Below, piece by piece: positions 26,262 to 34,959 of a stretch of 64,000 nucleotides of DNA. The stretch is from the NCBI RefSeq assembly GCF_025949695.1, contig NZ_JAPDFL010000001.1, forward strand, positions 3,351,501 to 3,415,500. The letters run 5' to 3'. The stretch comes from Pararhodobacter zhoushanensis. Lineage in GTDB: Bacteria > Pseudomonadota > Alphaproteobacteria > Rhodobacterales > Rhodobacteraceae. The position numbers and the translations under genes were made by a program. The notes under the pieces were generated by a model, which did no database searches, had not been told where the DNA came from, and saw only the letters and a list, made by a program, of their open reading frames with translations. Positions within the stretch are counted from its first letter, which is position 1. Every line of letters begins with the position of its first letter.

Positions 26262-27058
26262 ATGTCCGACGACCGCGTCACCATCGCCATCGAGGACGGC
26301 ATCGCCGAAGTCACCCTGAACCGCCCCGACAAGCTGAACGCCTTCGATACGGCCATGTTCGCGGCGGTCAGTGCAGCGGGCGACCGGCTGATGACCGAGC
26401 CGGGCCTGCGCGCGGTGATCCTGACCGGCGCGGGGCGCGGATTCTGCGCCGGGATCGACACCTCGATGCTGATGGAATTCGCGCAGGATCTCGACGCGCT
26501 CCGGGCCGAGATCGTCACGCCCCCGGTGGCCGCGCCGCCAACCGCTTTCAGCACCCCTGCACGGTCTGGGCTGATCTGCCCGTGCCCGTGATCGCCGCGC
26601 TGCACGGTGTGACCTACGGCGCGGGCATGCAGCTGGCGCTGGGGGCCGATATCCGCATCGCCGCGCCCGACACCCAGTTGAGCATCATGGAAACCCGCTG
26701 GGGCCTGATCCCTGACATGGGCCTGACCAAGCTGCTGCCCGGCCTGATGCGCGCCGATCAAGCGCTGGAACTGATCCTGAGCGCCCGCGTCGTCGACGCC
26801 ACCGAGGCGCAGACGCTGGGTCTGGTCACGCGCCTGTCCGACGACCCGCTCGCCGCCGCCCGCGACACCGCCCGCGCCATCGCCGCGCGCAGCCCCGAGG
26901 CCACACGCGGGGCCAAGGCACTGGTCCGCGCCGCATGGCCCGGCAGCGATGAGCAACTGGCGCTGGAAGCGCGCCTGCAAGCGGCGATCATCGGCTCGCC
27001 CAACCAGATGGAAGCGGTGATGGCCGGTATGCAAAAACGTGCCGCGACATTTACCTGA
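26262..27058 (+). pseudogene. Enoyl-CoA hydratase/isomerase gene with a one-base deletion
   Basis: The first frame gives a normal crotonase N-terminus (VTLNRPDKLNAF, AVILTGAGRGFCAGIDTSML, with the oxyanion-hole FCAG). It goes out of frame at the C-run 26520-26524. The other frame continues NRFQHPCTVWADLPVPVIAA, then LHGVTYGAGMQLALGADIRIA to the stop. One extra C in the run restores a single 265-residue protein of normal length (TPPGGRAANRF). The start has AGGAGGA-like GGAGGAAA upstream. Such a homopolymer slip may be an assembly error, a phase-variable site or true decay. Confidence 0.8.
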
Positions 27059-27163
27059 TCGACACCAAAGCGACGATAGACATCGGATCAGCAGACGCGG
27101 GGTGGTCGGTTTAGCAAGATCTGCTAGGCTGGCCCTCCCACTCCCTAATGCCAGAGGACAGGC

Positions 27164-28777
27164 ATGATCTCGTCGTTGATGCGGTATTCGACCTTCATCC
27201 TGTGCGCGGTGCTGACCGTTGTGTCGGCGCTGTTGTTGATCTGGTCCTGGTGGTTCGCCATTCCGCTTGCGATTTTCGGGGCGCTGACCGCCATCGGCGT
27301 GCAGGACATGATGCAGGTCCACCATGCCATTCTGCGCAACTACCCGGTGCTCGGGCACATGCGCTACCTGTTCGAAATGATCCGCCCCGAAATCCGCCAG
27401 TACCTGCTGGAGGACGACGATGCCGAGGTTCCGTTTTCGCGCGAAGACCGCAACATCGTCTACCAGCGCGCCAAGAACGTCGAAGACAAACGCCCCTTCG
27501 GCACCAAGGAAAAGGTCTATGGCGCGGGCTATCAGTGGCTCACCCACTCGATCCGGCCCAAGAAGATCACCAACCACGACTTCCGCGTGCATGTCGGCGG
27601 GCCGGACTGCAAGCAACCCTATGATTTGTCGCTGTATAACATCTCGGCGATGAGCTTTGGCGCGCTCAGCGCCAACGCGATTCTGGCGCTGAACAAGGGC
27701 GCCAAGATCCAGGGCTTCGCCCATGACACCGGCGAAGGCGGCATCAGCCGCTATCACCGTGAGGGCGGCGGCGACCTGATTTACGAGATTGGCACCGGCT
27801 ATTTCGGCTGCCGCACGGCTGAGGGGCGTTTTGACCCGGAAAAATTCCGTCAGGTCGCGGCGGATCCGCAGGTCAAGATGATCGAAATCAAGATGAGTCA
27901 GGGGGCCAAGCCCGGTCAGGGCGGCATCCTGCCCGCCGCCAAGATCACCGCCGAAATCGCCGAGGCGCGCGGCGTGCCGATGGGCGTCGATTGCCACTCG
28001 CCCGATGCGCATTCGGCCTTTGAGACCCCGATCGAGATGATGGAGTTCATTGCCCGCCTGCGCGACCTGAGCGGCGGCAAGCCCATCGGCTTCAAGCTGT
28101 GCCTTGGCCACCGGCGCGAATTCATGTGCATTGTCAAAGCCATGCTGAAGACCGGCGTCACCCCGGACTTTATCGTGGTGGACGGGAAGGAAGGCGGCAC
28201 CGGCGCGGCTCCGCTGGAATTCGCCAACCACATGGGCATGCCGCTGGTTGAGGGGCTGACCTTTGTCCACAACGCCCTGCGCGGCGCGGGCCTGCGGGAG
28301 AAGGTCAAGATCGGTGCCTCGGCCAAGCTGATCCACGCTTTCGATATCGCCAAGGCGCTGGCGCTGGGGGCCGACTGGGCCAATTCGGCGCGCGGCTTCA
28401 TGTTCTCGATTGGCTGCATTCAAGCGCAGGCCTGCCACACCAACCACTGCCCCACCGGCGTCGCCACGCAGGACCCGGCCCGCCAGCGCGCGCTGGTGGT
28501 CGTCGACAAGGCCGAGCGGGTGGCGAATTTCCACCGCAACACGATGAAGGCGCTGGGGGATATGGCCGGCGCGGCGGGCCTGTCGCACCCCTCGGATTTC
28601 CTGCCCTGGCATCTGCTGATGCGCGAAAACGACCGTGACATGGTCACCGGCGAAGACGTTTATCCCTATATGCCCGTTGGCTTTTTGCTGCGCGAGGATG
28701 ACGAGCGTTTCGGCTATATGAAGCGCTGGCGTCGCGCCAGTGCCGACAGTTTTGAGCCGTTTGACGAAGGCGTCTGA
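27164..28777 (+). CDS. Membrane-anchored FMN-binding glutamate synthase-like protein
   Basis: A 537-residue protein. Residues 5-45 form two hydrophobic segments (FILCAVLTVVSALLLIWSWW and FAIPLAIFGALTAIG). The rest is the (beta/alpha)8 glutamate synthase central domain: YNISAMSFGALSANAILALN, GGISRYHREGGGDLIYEIG, GGILPAAKITAEIAE, and VVDGKEGGTGAAP for FMN. A cysteine cluster near the C-terminus, CIQAQACHTNHCPTGVA, matches the 3Fe-4S site of GltB. There is no glutaminase domain and no GltD partner nearby, so classical GOGAT activity is not assured. It stands alone. Confidence 0.85.
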   Translation: MISSLMRYSTFILCAVLTVVSALLLIWSWWFAIPLAIFGALTAIGVQDMMQVHHAILRNYPVLGHMRYLFEMIRPEIRQYLLEDDDAEVPFSREDRNIVYQRAKNVEDKRPFGTKEKVYGAGYQWLTHSIRPKKITNHDFRVHVGGPDCKQPYDLSLYNISAMSFGALSANAILALNKGAKIQGFAHDTGEGGISRYHREGGGDLIYEIGTGYFGCRTAEGRFDPEKFRQVAADPQVKMIEIKMSQGAKPGQGGILPAAKITAEIAEARGVPMGVDCHSPDAHSAFETPIEMMEFIARLRDLSGGKPIGFKLCLGHRREFMCIVKAMLKTGVTPDFIVVDGKEGGTGAAPLEFANHMGMPLVEGLTFVHNALRGAGLREKVKIGASAKLIHAFDIAKALALGADWANSARGFMFSIGCIQAQACHTNHCPTGVATQDPARQRALVVVDKAERVANFHRNTMKALGDMAGAAGLSHPSDFLPWHLLMRENDRDMVTGEDVYPYMPVGFLLREDDERFGYMKRWRRASADSFEPFDEGV

Positions 28778-28780
28778 GCC

Positions 28781-29227
28781 TCAGAACCTCTCGCCCGGCA
28801 CCACGACCTGTTGCAGCAGCGCGACCAGCCGGTCGCGATCACCCGGTGCCAAAGGCGCAAGAAGCCGCGCGTTGACCGCCTGACCGACCCCCCGCAACGC
28901 GGGGGCCAGCGCGCGCGCAGCCTCTGTGGGCACGATTCGGTGCGTCCGGCGCGAGGCTGGATCGGGCTGCCTGATCACCAGTCCCGACGCTTCCAGCCCG
29001 TCCAGATGACGGCTGATCTTCCACGCAGGCATGGCAAAAATCGTCCCCAGGTCGGTTTGAGTCAGGCCTTCTGCCTCAAGCGAGGCCATCAGCAAGGCGA
29101 ATTGTCCCAGCGTCACACCATGCGGTGCCAGATCCGCCTCCATCTCGGCCTCGAACCGGCGAGACAGGCGCTGGATAAGCCAGCCGGGGCTGGCGTGACG
29201 GACGGCTTTGGAGGCGTGTTCACTCAT
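28781..29227 (-). CDS. MarR-family regulator
   Basis: A 148-residue winged-helix regulator. The DNA-binding core is LGQFALLMASLEAEGLTQTDLG, IFAMPAWKISRHLDGLEASGLVIRQPDPASRRTHRIVPT, the last part being the beta-wing (shown in outline). It is divergent from cytochrome b561, and the 100-base gap contains two palindromes that fit a MarR operator. It probably represses both genes and responds to a small oxidant or phenolic, which is inference. Confidence 0.9.
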   Translation of the reverse strand: MSEHASKAVRHASPGWLIQRLSRRFEAEMEADLAPHGVTLGQFALLMASLEAEGLTQTDLGTIFAMPAWKISRHLDGLEASGLVIRQPDPASRRTHRIVPTEAARALAPALRGVGQAVNARLLAPLAPGDRDRLVALLQQVVVPGERF

Positions 29228-29241
29228 CCTGTCCGTCTACG

Positions 29242-29282
29242 GCAAATCATTTGCATAAGCAATATTTGCAATTGCAAATGAT
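29242..29282. promoter_or_regulatory. Paired palindromes, candidate MarR operator
   Basis: GCAAATCATTTGC (29242-29254) is a perfect palindrome around one base. ATTTGCAATTGCAAAT (29264-29279) is a perfect 16-base palindrome. In addition ATCATTTGCA (29246-29255) is the inverse of TGCAAATGAT (29273-29282). All lie 15-55 bases upstream of the MarR start, between divergent genes. Confidence 0.7.
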
Positions 29283-29327
29283 CGTAAGCTGAGGCATCCT
29301 GCTCTGACCCCAGCTCTGGAGATCCTC

Positions 29328-29852
29328 ATGCCCGCGCGCTACCACCCCATCCTTGTCACCCTGCATTGGCTGATTGCCCTGTTGCTGCTGATGGCCCTGA
29401 TCGCCGGCACGCTGGTGCTGGACGATGTCCCGAACTCGGCACCCGGCAAAACTGACGCATTGCGCATCCACGCGATCATGGGCGTGTCCATCGGCGTCCT
29501 GATGCTGATCCGTCTGGCCCTCCGCCTGACCACGCGCCACCCGGCCCCTGCAACGTCCGGCATCGCGCTGGCCGACCGGCTCGCCCCGCTGGCGCATTGG
29601 GCGCTTTATGCGCTGGTGCTGGGGATGGTTGGCTCGGGCATTGCCATGGCGGTTCAGTCGGGTCTGGGCGACGCGCTGTTTGGCGATGGCACCCTGCCCG
29701 AGACGTTTGACACGCTCTTTGTGCGCGGCGTGCATGGCCTGCTGGCAACGCTGCTGATCCTCACCATCGCCCTGCATATTCTGGCGGCCCTCTATCACGT
29801 GAGCGTACGCCGCGACGGGCTGCTGCGCCGGATGTGGTTCGGCGCGCGCTAA
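29328..29852 (+). CDS. Cytochrome b561 family membrane protein
   Basis: A 174-residue protein with four membrane spans. Haem-ligand histidines are seen in VTLHWLIALLLL (span 1), IHAIMGVSIGVLML (span 2), LAHWALYALVLG (span 3), and GVHGLLATLLILTIALHILAALYH (span 4), the arrangement of YodB/YceJ-type cytochrome b561. It moves electrons between quinone and a periplasmic partner or oxidises superoxide in characterised relatives. It is controlled, by position, by the divergent MarR protein. Confidence 0.9.
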   Translation: MPARYHPILVTLHWLIALLLLMALIAGTLVLDDVPNSAPGKTDALRIHAIMGVSIGVLMLIRLALRLTTRHPAPATSGIALADRLAPLAHWALYALVLGMVGSGIAMAVQSGLGDALFGDGTLPETFDTLFVRGVHGLLATLLILTIALHILAALYHVSVRRDGLLRRMWFGAR

Positions 29853-29855
29853 GGG

Positions 29856-29940
29856 GCGGGGGCCAGCCCCCGCGCCCCCGCCCAAGGGGGAGCACACTCC
29901 CCCTTGGGAAACCCCCGTGGATATTTGGGGACAGATGATG
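29856..29940. repeat. Hairpin array with GTGGATATTT...GACAGA motif
   Basis: GCGGGGGC-CA-GCCCCCGC (29856-29873) and a perfect 12-base-pair hairpin CCCAAGGGGGAG/CTCCCCCTTGGG with loop CACA (29881-29908) follow the cytochrome b561 stop. Then GTGGATATTTGGGGACAGAT (29917-29936) follows. The same order of GC hairpins and a GGATATTT-x4-GACAGA motif recurs at 62381-62530. The hairpins may terminate the b561 transcript. Confidence 0.6.
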
Positions 29941-29980
29941 GGGGCTTTGCGGCGCGCGGTCGGCGGCGTATAGGGCGTTT

Positions 29981-31354
29981 ATGAGTCAGAACCCGCCCAG
30001 CCTCCGCCCCGACCTTGCCCCGCGTGCCCTGATCAAGGACGCGCCGCGCGCAGGCCAGCCCACCATCGGCATGGTCAGCCTTGGCTGCCCCAAGGCGCTG
30101 GTCGATTCCGAGCGCATCCTGACCCGGCTGCGCGCCGAGGGCTATGCGATCAGCCCCGACTATCAGGGCGCGGATGCGGTCATCGTGAACACCTGCGGCT
30201 TTCTGGACAGCGCCAAGGCCGAGAGCCTTGATGCCATCGGCGAGGCCCTGCGCGAGAATGGCAAGGTGATCGTCACCGGCTGTCTGGGCGCCGAGCCCGA
30301 GTATATCACCGGCGCGCATCCCAAGGTGATGGCGGTCACCGGCCCGCATCAGTACGAGCAGGTTCTGGACGCCGTGCACGGTGCCGTCCCGCCCTCGCCC
30401 GATCCGTTCATTGATCTGCTGCCGGCCAGCGGGGTCAGTCTGACACCGAGACATTTCAGCTATCTGAAGATTTCCGAAGGCTGCAACCACAAGTGCAAGT
30501 TCTGCATCATCCCCGACATGCGCGGCCGACTGGTGAGCCGTCCGGCGCATGCGGTGATCCGTGAGGCGGAAAAGCTGGTGGCGGCGGGGGTCAAGGAACT
30601 GCTGGTGATCAGTCAGGATACCTCGGCCTACGGCGTCGACATCAAGCATGCCGAAGACCGCGGACACCGGGCGCATATCACCGATCTGGCGCGTGATCTG
30701 GGCGCGTTGGGGGCATGGGTCAGACTGCATTACGTCTATCCCTACCCGCATGTGCGCGACCTGATCCCGCTGATGGCGGAAGGGTTGGTGCTGCCCTATC
30801 TGGACATCCCGTTCCAGCACGCGCACCCCGAGACGCTCAAGCGCATGGCGCGCCCGGCGGCGGCGGCCAAGACGCTGGACGAGATCGCCCGGTGGCGTGC
30901 CGATTGCCCGGACATCACCCTGCGTTCGACCTTCATCGTCGGCTATCCCGGTGAAACGGAAGAAGAATTCCAGACGCTGCTTGACTGGATGGACGAAGCG
31001 CAGCTCGACCGGGTGGGTTGCTTTCAATACGAGGACGTCAAGGGCGCGCGCTCGAACGCGCTGCCCGATCACGTGCCCGCCGAGGTCAAGCAAGAGCGCT
31101 GGGACCGGTTCATGGAGAAAGCCCAGGCGATTTCCGAGGCCAAGCTGGAGGCCAAGGTAGGCCGGGTACTGCCGGTGATCGTGGATGAGGTCGATGGCGA
31201 GGGCGCGACCTGCCGCACGCAGGCCGATGCGCCCGAGATCGACGGCAACCTGTTCATTGACGAAGGGTTCGAGGAACTGAACCCCGGCGATATCGTCACT
31301 GTGGAAGTGGAAGAGGCGTCGGACTATGATCTCTGGGGCCGACTTGTTGACTAA
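29981..31354 (+). CDS. rimO: Ribosomal protein S12 methylthiotransferase
   Basis: A 457-residue MiaB-family enzyme. The N-terminal UPF0004 domain carries [15 protein letters not shown] and [12 protein letters not shown] plus VTGCLGAE, providing three cluster cysteines. The radical SAM motif is [12 protein letters not shown] (C-x3-C-x2-C, about residue 170-180). A C-terminal TRAM domain ends the protein ([19 protein letters not shown]). It adds a methylthio group to an aspartate of S12. [13 protein letters not shown] and [15 protein letters not shown] are RimO-type rather than MiaB-type. Start ATG 29981. Confidence 0.94.
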   Translation: MSQNPPSLRPDLAPRALIKDAPRAGQPTIGMVSLGCPKALVDSERILTRLRAEGYAISPDYQGADAVIVNTCGFLDSAKAESLDAIGEALRENGKVIVTGCLGAEPEYITGAHPKVMAVTGPHQYEQVLDAVHGAVPPSPDPFIDLLPASGVSLTPRHFSYLKISEGCNHKCKFCIIPDMRGRLVSRPAHAVIREAEKLVAAGVKELLVISQDTSAYGVDIKHAEDRGHRAHITDLARDLGALGAWVRLHYVYPYPHVRDLIPLMAEGLVLPYLDIPFQHAHPETLKRMARPAAAAKTLDEIARWRADCPDITLRSTFIVGYPGETEEEFQTLLDWMDEAQLDRVGCFQYEDVKGARSNALPDHVPAEVKQERWDRFMEKAQAISEAKLEAKVGRVLPVIVDEVDGEGATCRTQADAPEIDGNLFIDEGFEELNPGDIVTVEVEEASDYDLWGRLVD

Positions 31355-31430
31355 GTGACAAAAGGCGGGAAATACGCCCAAATGTCTGGCGTTTAACAGC
31401 GCCGTCACTGCCGTCGAACCGGAGACACCG

Positions 31431-31853
31431 ATGATCCAGCCCGCGACGCCAGAAGACCTCGACCGCCTTCTGCCGATGGTTAACGCGCTCTCAGCGCATC
31501 ACGGCGACCCCGAGGCCTGCACCCGCGAGGCGCTGGAACGCGATCTGTTCGGGCCGGACGCCTTTGTGACCGTGCTGCTGGCCGAGGCGGGTTACACCAC
31601 CCTCTACCCCACCGCGCAACTGCATTGGGGCGTGCGCGGCATGGAGATGCATCATCTCTTCGTCCACCCCCATCAGCGCGGCACAGGCTTGGGCAAGGCC
31701 CTGGTGCTTGCCGCCGTTGCGCACGCCAAGACCCAAGGCGCGCGCTATCTCAGCCTGGGCACCCACCCCGACAACGCAAAAGCGCGCGACTTTTACGCGG
31801 CACTCGGGTTCGAGGTCATCGCTCCCGGTCCAAGGCTGCGCCTCAAGTTCTGA
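31431..31853 (+). CDS. GNAT-family acetyltransferase
   Basis: A 140-residue GCN5-like enzyme. The acetyl-CoA loop is HHLFVHPHQRGTGLGKALVL (about residues 72-91), followed by DNAKARDFYAALGFEVI. The substrate is unknown. The start ATG 31431 follows GGAGACACC. It lies between rimO and the DUF1330 gene, with gaps of 76 and 55 bases, so co-transcription with either is possible but not shown. Confidence 0.88.
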   Translation: MIQPATPEDLDRLLPMVNALSAHHGDPEACTREALERDLFGPDAFVTVLLAEAGYTTLYPTAQLHWGVRGMEMHHLFVHPHQRGTGLGKALVLAAVAHAKTQGARYLSLGTHPDNAKARDFYAALGFEVIAPGPRLRLKF

Positions 31854-31908
31854 CTTGCACCGCCGCCGCGACAAAGCCAGTCTGCCTGCAAAATGACGGA
31901 GGACTCTC

Positions 31909-32202
31909 ATGCCCAAGGCCTATTGGATCGCCCATGTCGATGTCACGGATCCCGACATCTATGCGAAATACCGCGAGGCCAATGCCATAGCCTTCGCCAA
32001 ATATTGCGCGCGCTTCATCGTGCGCGGCGCGCCGCAGATCGTGCGTGAAGGCCAGAGCCGCGCGCGCACCGTGGTGATCGAATTTCCAGATCTGGCGGCG
32101 GCGACCGCCTGCTTTGACTCGCCGGAATATCAGGCGGCCAAGGCGATCCGCGACCCGATTTCCACCGCCGATATGGTGATCATTGAAGGGTATGAGGGCT
32201 AG
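31909..32202 (+). CDS. DUF1330 domain protein
   Basis: A 97-residue protein of the DUF1330 ferredoxin-like fold: [52 protein letters not shown] and EYQAAKAIR. The family forms dimeric alpha/beta barrels and lacks an agreed reaction. Strong ribosome site GGAGG before the ATG at 31909. It lies 54 bases upstream of hisB on the same strand; a role in histidine synthesis is not implied. Confidence 0.85.
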   Translation: MPKAYWIAHVDVTDPDIYAKYREANAIAFAKYCARFIVRGAPQIVREGQSRARTVVIEFPDLAAATACFDSPEYQAAKAIRDPISTADMVIIEGYEG

Positions 32203-32256
32203 CCAAGCCCCGCGCCCCGGCCTATACCCACGCCGTTCCAGCGACGGATAAAGCCC

Positions 32257-32844
32257 ATGCGCAGCGCGACCATTTCCCGCAAGACCGCCGAGACCGAAAT
32301 CAAGGTCACGCTCACTCTGGATGGCTCTGGCCAGTACGACAACCAGACGGGCGTCGGCTTTTTCGACCACATGCTTGACCAGTTGGCGCGCCACGCGCTG
32401 TTTGACATGACCGTGCAAGCGGATGGCGATCTGCATATCGACGACCACCACACGGTCGAAGATACCGGCATCGCCATCGGTCAGGCACTGGCCAAGGCAC
32501 TGGCCGACAAGCGCGGCATCCGGCGCTATGGTGAATGCAGTCTGGCGATGGACGACGCGCAGGTGCGCTGTGCGCTCGACCTGTCGGGCCGCCCGTTTCT
32601 GGTGTGGAACGTCAACTTGCCCACGCAAAAAATCGGCACGTTTGATACCGAGCTGGTGCGCGAGTTCTTTCAGGCGCTCAGCACCCATGGCGGCATCACG
32701 CTGCATCTGGATCAGGTCCACGGCTTCAACAGCCACCATATCGCCGAGGCCACCTTCAAGGCCGTCGCCCGCGCCCTGCGCGACGCCTGCGAGATCGACC
32801 CGCGCAAGGCGGATGCCGTGCCCTCGACCAAGGGCACGCTGTAA
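32257..32844 (+). CDS. hisB: Imidazoleglycerol-phosphate dehydratase
   Basis: A 195-residue monofunctional IGPD. The two manganese-binding signatures are present: [19 protein letters not shown] (about residues 64-82) and [19 protein letters not shown] (about 158-176), with [14 protein letters not shown] at the start. It performs the sixth step of histidine synthesis. No phosphatase domain, as usual in alphaproteobacteria. Three bases separate it from hisH. Confidence 0.95.
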   Translation: MRSATISRKTAETEIKVTLTLDGSGQYDNQTGVGFFDHMLDQLARHALFDMTVQADGDLHIDDHHTVEDTGIAIGQALAKALADKRGIRRYGECSLAMDDAQVRCALDLSGRPFLVWNVNLPTQKIGTFDTELVREFFQALSTHGGITLHLDQVHGFNSHHIAEATFKAVARALRDACEIDPRKADAVPSTKGTL

Positions 32845-32847
32845 CCC

Positions 32848-33486
32848 ATGCTGACGGTTCTGGTTGATTACGAGAGCGGCAACCTGCACTCGGCGCAAAA
32901 AGCGTTCGAGCGGATGGCGCGTGAGGTGGATGGCGGCGAGGTGATCGTCACCGCACGGCCCGAGGACGTGCTGCGCGCCGACCGGATCGTGCTGCCCGGT
33001 GATGGCGCATTCCCGGCCTGCCGTCGCGAGCTGGATGCCGTCACCGGCATGACCGAGGCGCTGACCGAGGCTGTGATCACAAAGGGACGCCCGTTTCTGG
33101 GCATCTGCGTCGGCATGCAACTGCTGGCGACGCGCGGTCTGGAATATACCCAGACGCCGGGACTGGACTGGATCGGCGGCGACGTGGTGCGGATCATGCC
33201 AGATCAGCCGGGCATGAAAGTGCCGCATATGGGCTGGAACGACATGGTGCTGGACCGCCCGCATGCGGTGCTTGACGGCATCGACACCGGCGATCACGCC
33301 TATTTCGTGCACTCCTACCGCTTTGCGGTCGCCGATCCTGCGCATCTTCTGGCGCATGTGGACTACGGCGGGCAGGTCACGGCGATTGTCGGGCGCGACA
33401 ACATTCTGGGCACGCAGTTCCACCCCGAGAAGAGCCAGTCGGCGGGGCTTCGCCTGATTGGCAATTTCCTGCGCTGGAAGCCCTGA
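32848..33486 (+). CDS. hisH: Imidazole glycerol phosphate synthase, glutaminase subunit
   Basis: A 212-residue class I glutamine amidotransferase. The nucleophile lies in [11 protein letters not shown], and the His-Glu pair in [10 protein letters not shown]. The N-terminus [20 protein letters not shown] is typical HisH. It feeds ammonia to HisF, which is not in the immediate neighbourhood: the usual hisA-hisF genes are replaced here by a MurA-like gene. Start ATG at 32848. Confidence 0.95.
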   Translation: MLTVLVDYESGNLHSAQKAFERMAREVDGGEVIVTARPEDVLRADRIVLPGDGAFPACRRELDAVTGMTEALTEAVITKGRPFLGICVGMQLLATRGLEYTQTPGLDWIGGDVVRIMPDQPGMKVPHMGWNDMVLDRPHAVLDGIDTGDHAYFVHSYRFAVADPAHLLAHVDYGGQVTAIVGRDNILGTQFHPEKSQSAGLRLIGNFLRWKP

Positions 33487-33516
33487 CGCTCACCGGAAAG
33501 TCGGTTTCCGTGAGCG
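33487..33516 (+). terminator. Hairpin after hisH
   Basis: CGCTCA-C-CGGAAA (33487-33499) pairs with TTTCCG-TGAGCG (33505-33516), a 12-base-pair stem with one bulge and a five-base loop starting just after the hisH stop. There is no T-run, so termination may need Rho. Confidence 0.45.
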
Positions 33517-33562
33517 CCCGGATTTGCTAGGTCTGGGGCAAAACACGAGGGGCACAGGCAGC

Positions 33563-34873
33563 ATGGCACAGGCACAACCGCACGAGCGCATTCAGTATAT
33601 CGTCGAGGGCGGCCACCGGCTGTCCGGCACGATCGAGCCGTCGGGCAACAAGAACGCAGCGCTGCCCATCGTGGCGGCAGCGCTGCTGACCGATCAGCGG
33701 GTCGAACTGACCAATGTCCCGCGCATCCGCGACATCGAGGTGCTGGTCGAACTGATCCAGTCGGTCGGGGCCGAGGCCAGATGGCTGGGCCGCAACCATC
33801 TGGAAATCCGCGCCGCCAACCTGCGCCCCGCCGATCTGGACCCCGATCTGTGCGCCCGCGTGCGCGCGTCGATCCTGCTGGCCGGGCCGATGCTGGCGCG
33901 CTGCGGCGAGGTGACGCTGCCGCCGCCGGGCGGCGACGTGATCGGCCGCCGCCGCGTGGACACGCATTTTCTGGCGCTTGAACAATTGGGCGCCGAGATC
34001 AAGACGAACGGGCATTATTCGTTCAAAGCCAAGCAGTTGCGCGGCGCAGATGTGTTCCTGGATGAACCATCCGTCACCGCGACCGAGAACGCGCTCTGTG
34101 CCGCCGTCTATGCAGAGGGCACGACGATCCTGCGCAACTGCGCCTCGGAACCGCATGTGCAGGATCTGGCGCTGTTCCTGAACGCCATGGGCGCGCAGAT
34201 CGAGGGCATCGGCACCAACACGATGACCATCCACGGCGGCAAGAAATTGAGCGGCTGCACGCATCGCATCGGCCCCGACCATATCGAAGTCGGCTCGCTG
34301 ATCGGTCTGGCGGCGGTGACCAAATCGGAAATGACCATCAAGAACGCCGGTGTCGAGCATCTGCGTTCCACCCTGATGGGGTTCGAGCGGCTGGGCATCC
34401 GCTGTCAGGTGCAAGGGGACGATCTTTTCATCCCCGCCGATCAGGAAATGCGCGTGCAGGCCGATTTCGGCGGGCATATCCCGACGATCTCGGATCAGCC
34501 CTGGCCCGCTTTTCCCGCCGACACGATGTCCATCGCCATCGTCACCGCCACGCAATGCGAAGGCGTGGTGATGATGTTCGAGAAGATGTTTGAAAGCCGG
34601 ATGTTCTTTGTCGACAAGCTGATCGCCATGGGCGCGCGGATTGTTTTGTGCGACCCGCACCGCGCAATTGTCGCCGGGCCGTCGAACATGCGCGGCTCGC
34701 GGCTGGAAAGCCCGGACATTCGCGCCGGTATGGCGATGCTGATCGCGGCGATGTGCGCCGAGGGCACCTCGACCATCAACAACGCCCAGCAGATCGAGCG
34801 CGGCTACGAGCGGATTGACGAGCGGCTCAATGCGATGGGTGCCAAGATCACGCGGGTGCCGGCGCGGGCCTGA
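33563..34873 (+). CDS. MurA-type UDP-GlcNAc enolpyruvyl transferase with Asp in the active-site loop
   Basis: A 436-residue EPT-fold enzyme. The substrate Lys-Asn is in EPSGNKNAALPI (about residues 25-36). The mobile loop reads PPPGGDVIGRRRVDTH, where E. coli MurA has GGC-x-IGARPVD, so the catalytic cysteine (Cys115) is Asp125 here. Asp at this site supports MurA activity and gives fosfomycin insensitivity in known Asp-type MurA proteins. The sequence is divergent from typical Rhodobacter MurA as I remember it, so this may be a second paralogue or a related enolpyruvyl transferase. Start ATG 33563. A strong terminator follows. Confidence 0.8.
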   Translation: MAQAQPHERIQYIVEGGHRLSGTIEPSGNKNAALPIVAAALLTDQRVELTNVPRIRDIEVLVELIQSVGAEARWLGRNHLEIRAANLRPADLDPDLCARVRASILLAGPMLARCGEVTLPPPGGDVIGRRRVDTHFLALEQLGAEIKTNGHYSFKAKQLRGADVFLDEPSVTATENALCAAVYAEGTTILRNCASEPHVQDLALFLNAMGAQIEGIGTNTMTIHGGKKLSGCTHRIGPDHIEVGSLIGLAAVTKSEMTIKNAGVEHLRSTLMGFERLGIRCQVQGDDLFIPADQEMRVQADFGGHIPTISDQPWPAFPADTMSIAIVTATQCEGVVMMFEKMFESRMFFVDKLIAMGARIVLCDPHRAIVAGPSNMRGSRLESPDIRAGMAMLIAAMCAEGTSTINNAQQIERGYERIDERLNAMGAKITRVPARA

Positions 34874-34902
34874 GGCAACACGCGACAGGTAACGTCAGAC
34901 AT

Positions 34903-34935
34903 AAAAAAAGCGGGGGCCAACCACCCCCCGCTTTT
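34903..34935 (+). terminator. Rho-independent terminator after the MurA-like gene
   Basis: AAAAGCGGGGG (about 34906-34916) pairs across a short loop with CCCCCCGCTTTT (34924-34934), giving a GC stem flanked by A and T runs. It can work in both directions, serving this gene and the convergent PilZ/HlyD gene. Confidence 0.85.
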
Positions 34936-34959
34936 CCTCTTTCCTACAGTATCAGGCGC

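Noticed and set aside
26051..28612. Long minus-strand open frame (853 codons)
   Set aside because: It is antisense to the cdsA-like, enoyl-CoA hydratase and glutamate synthase-like genes, all of which have clear family motifs on the plus strand.
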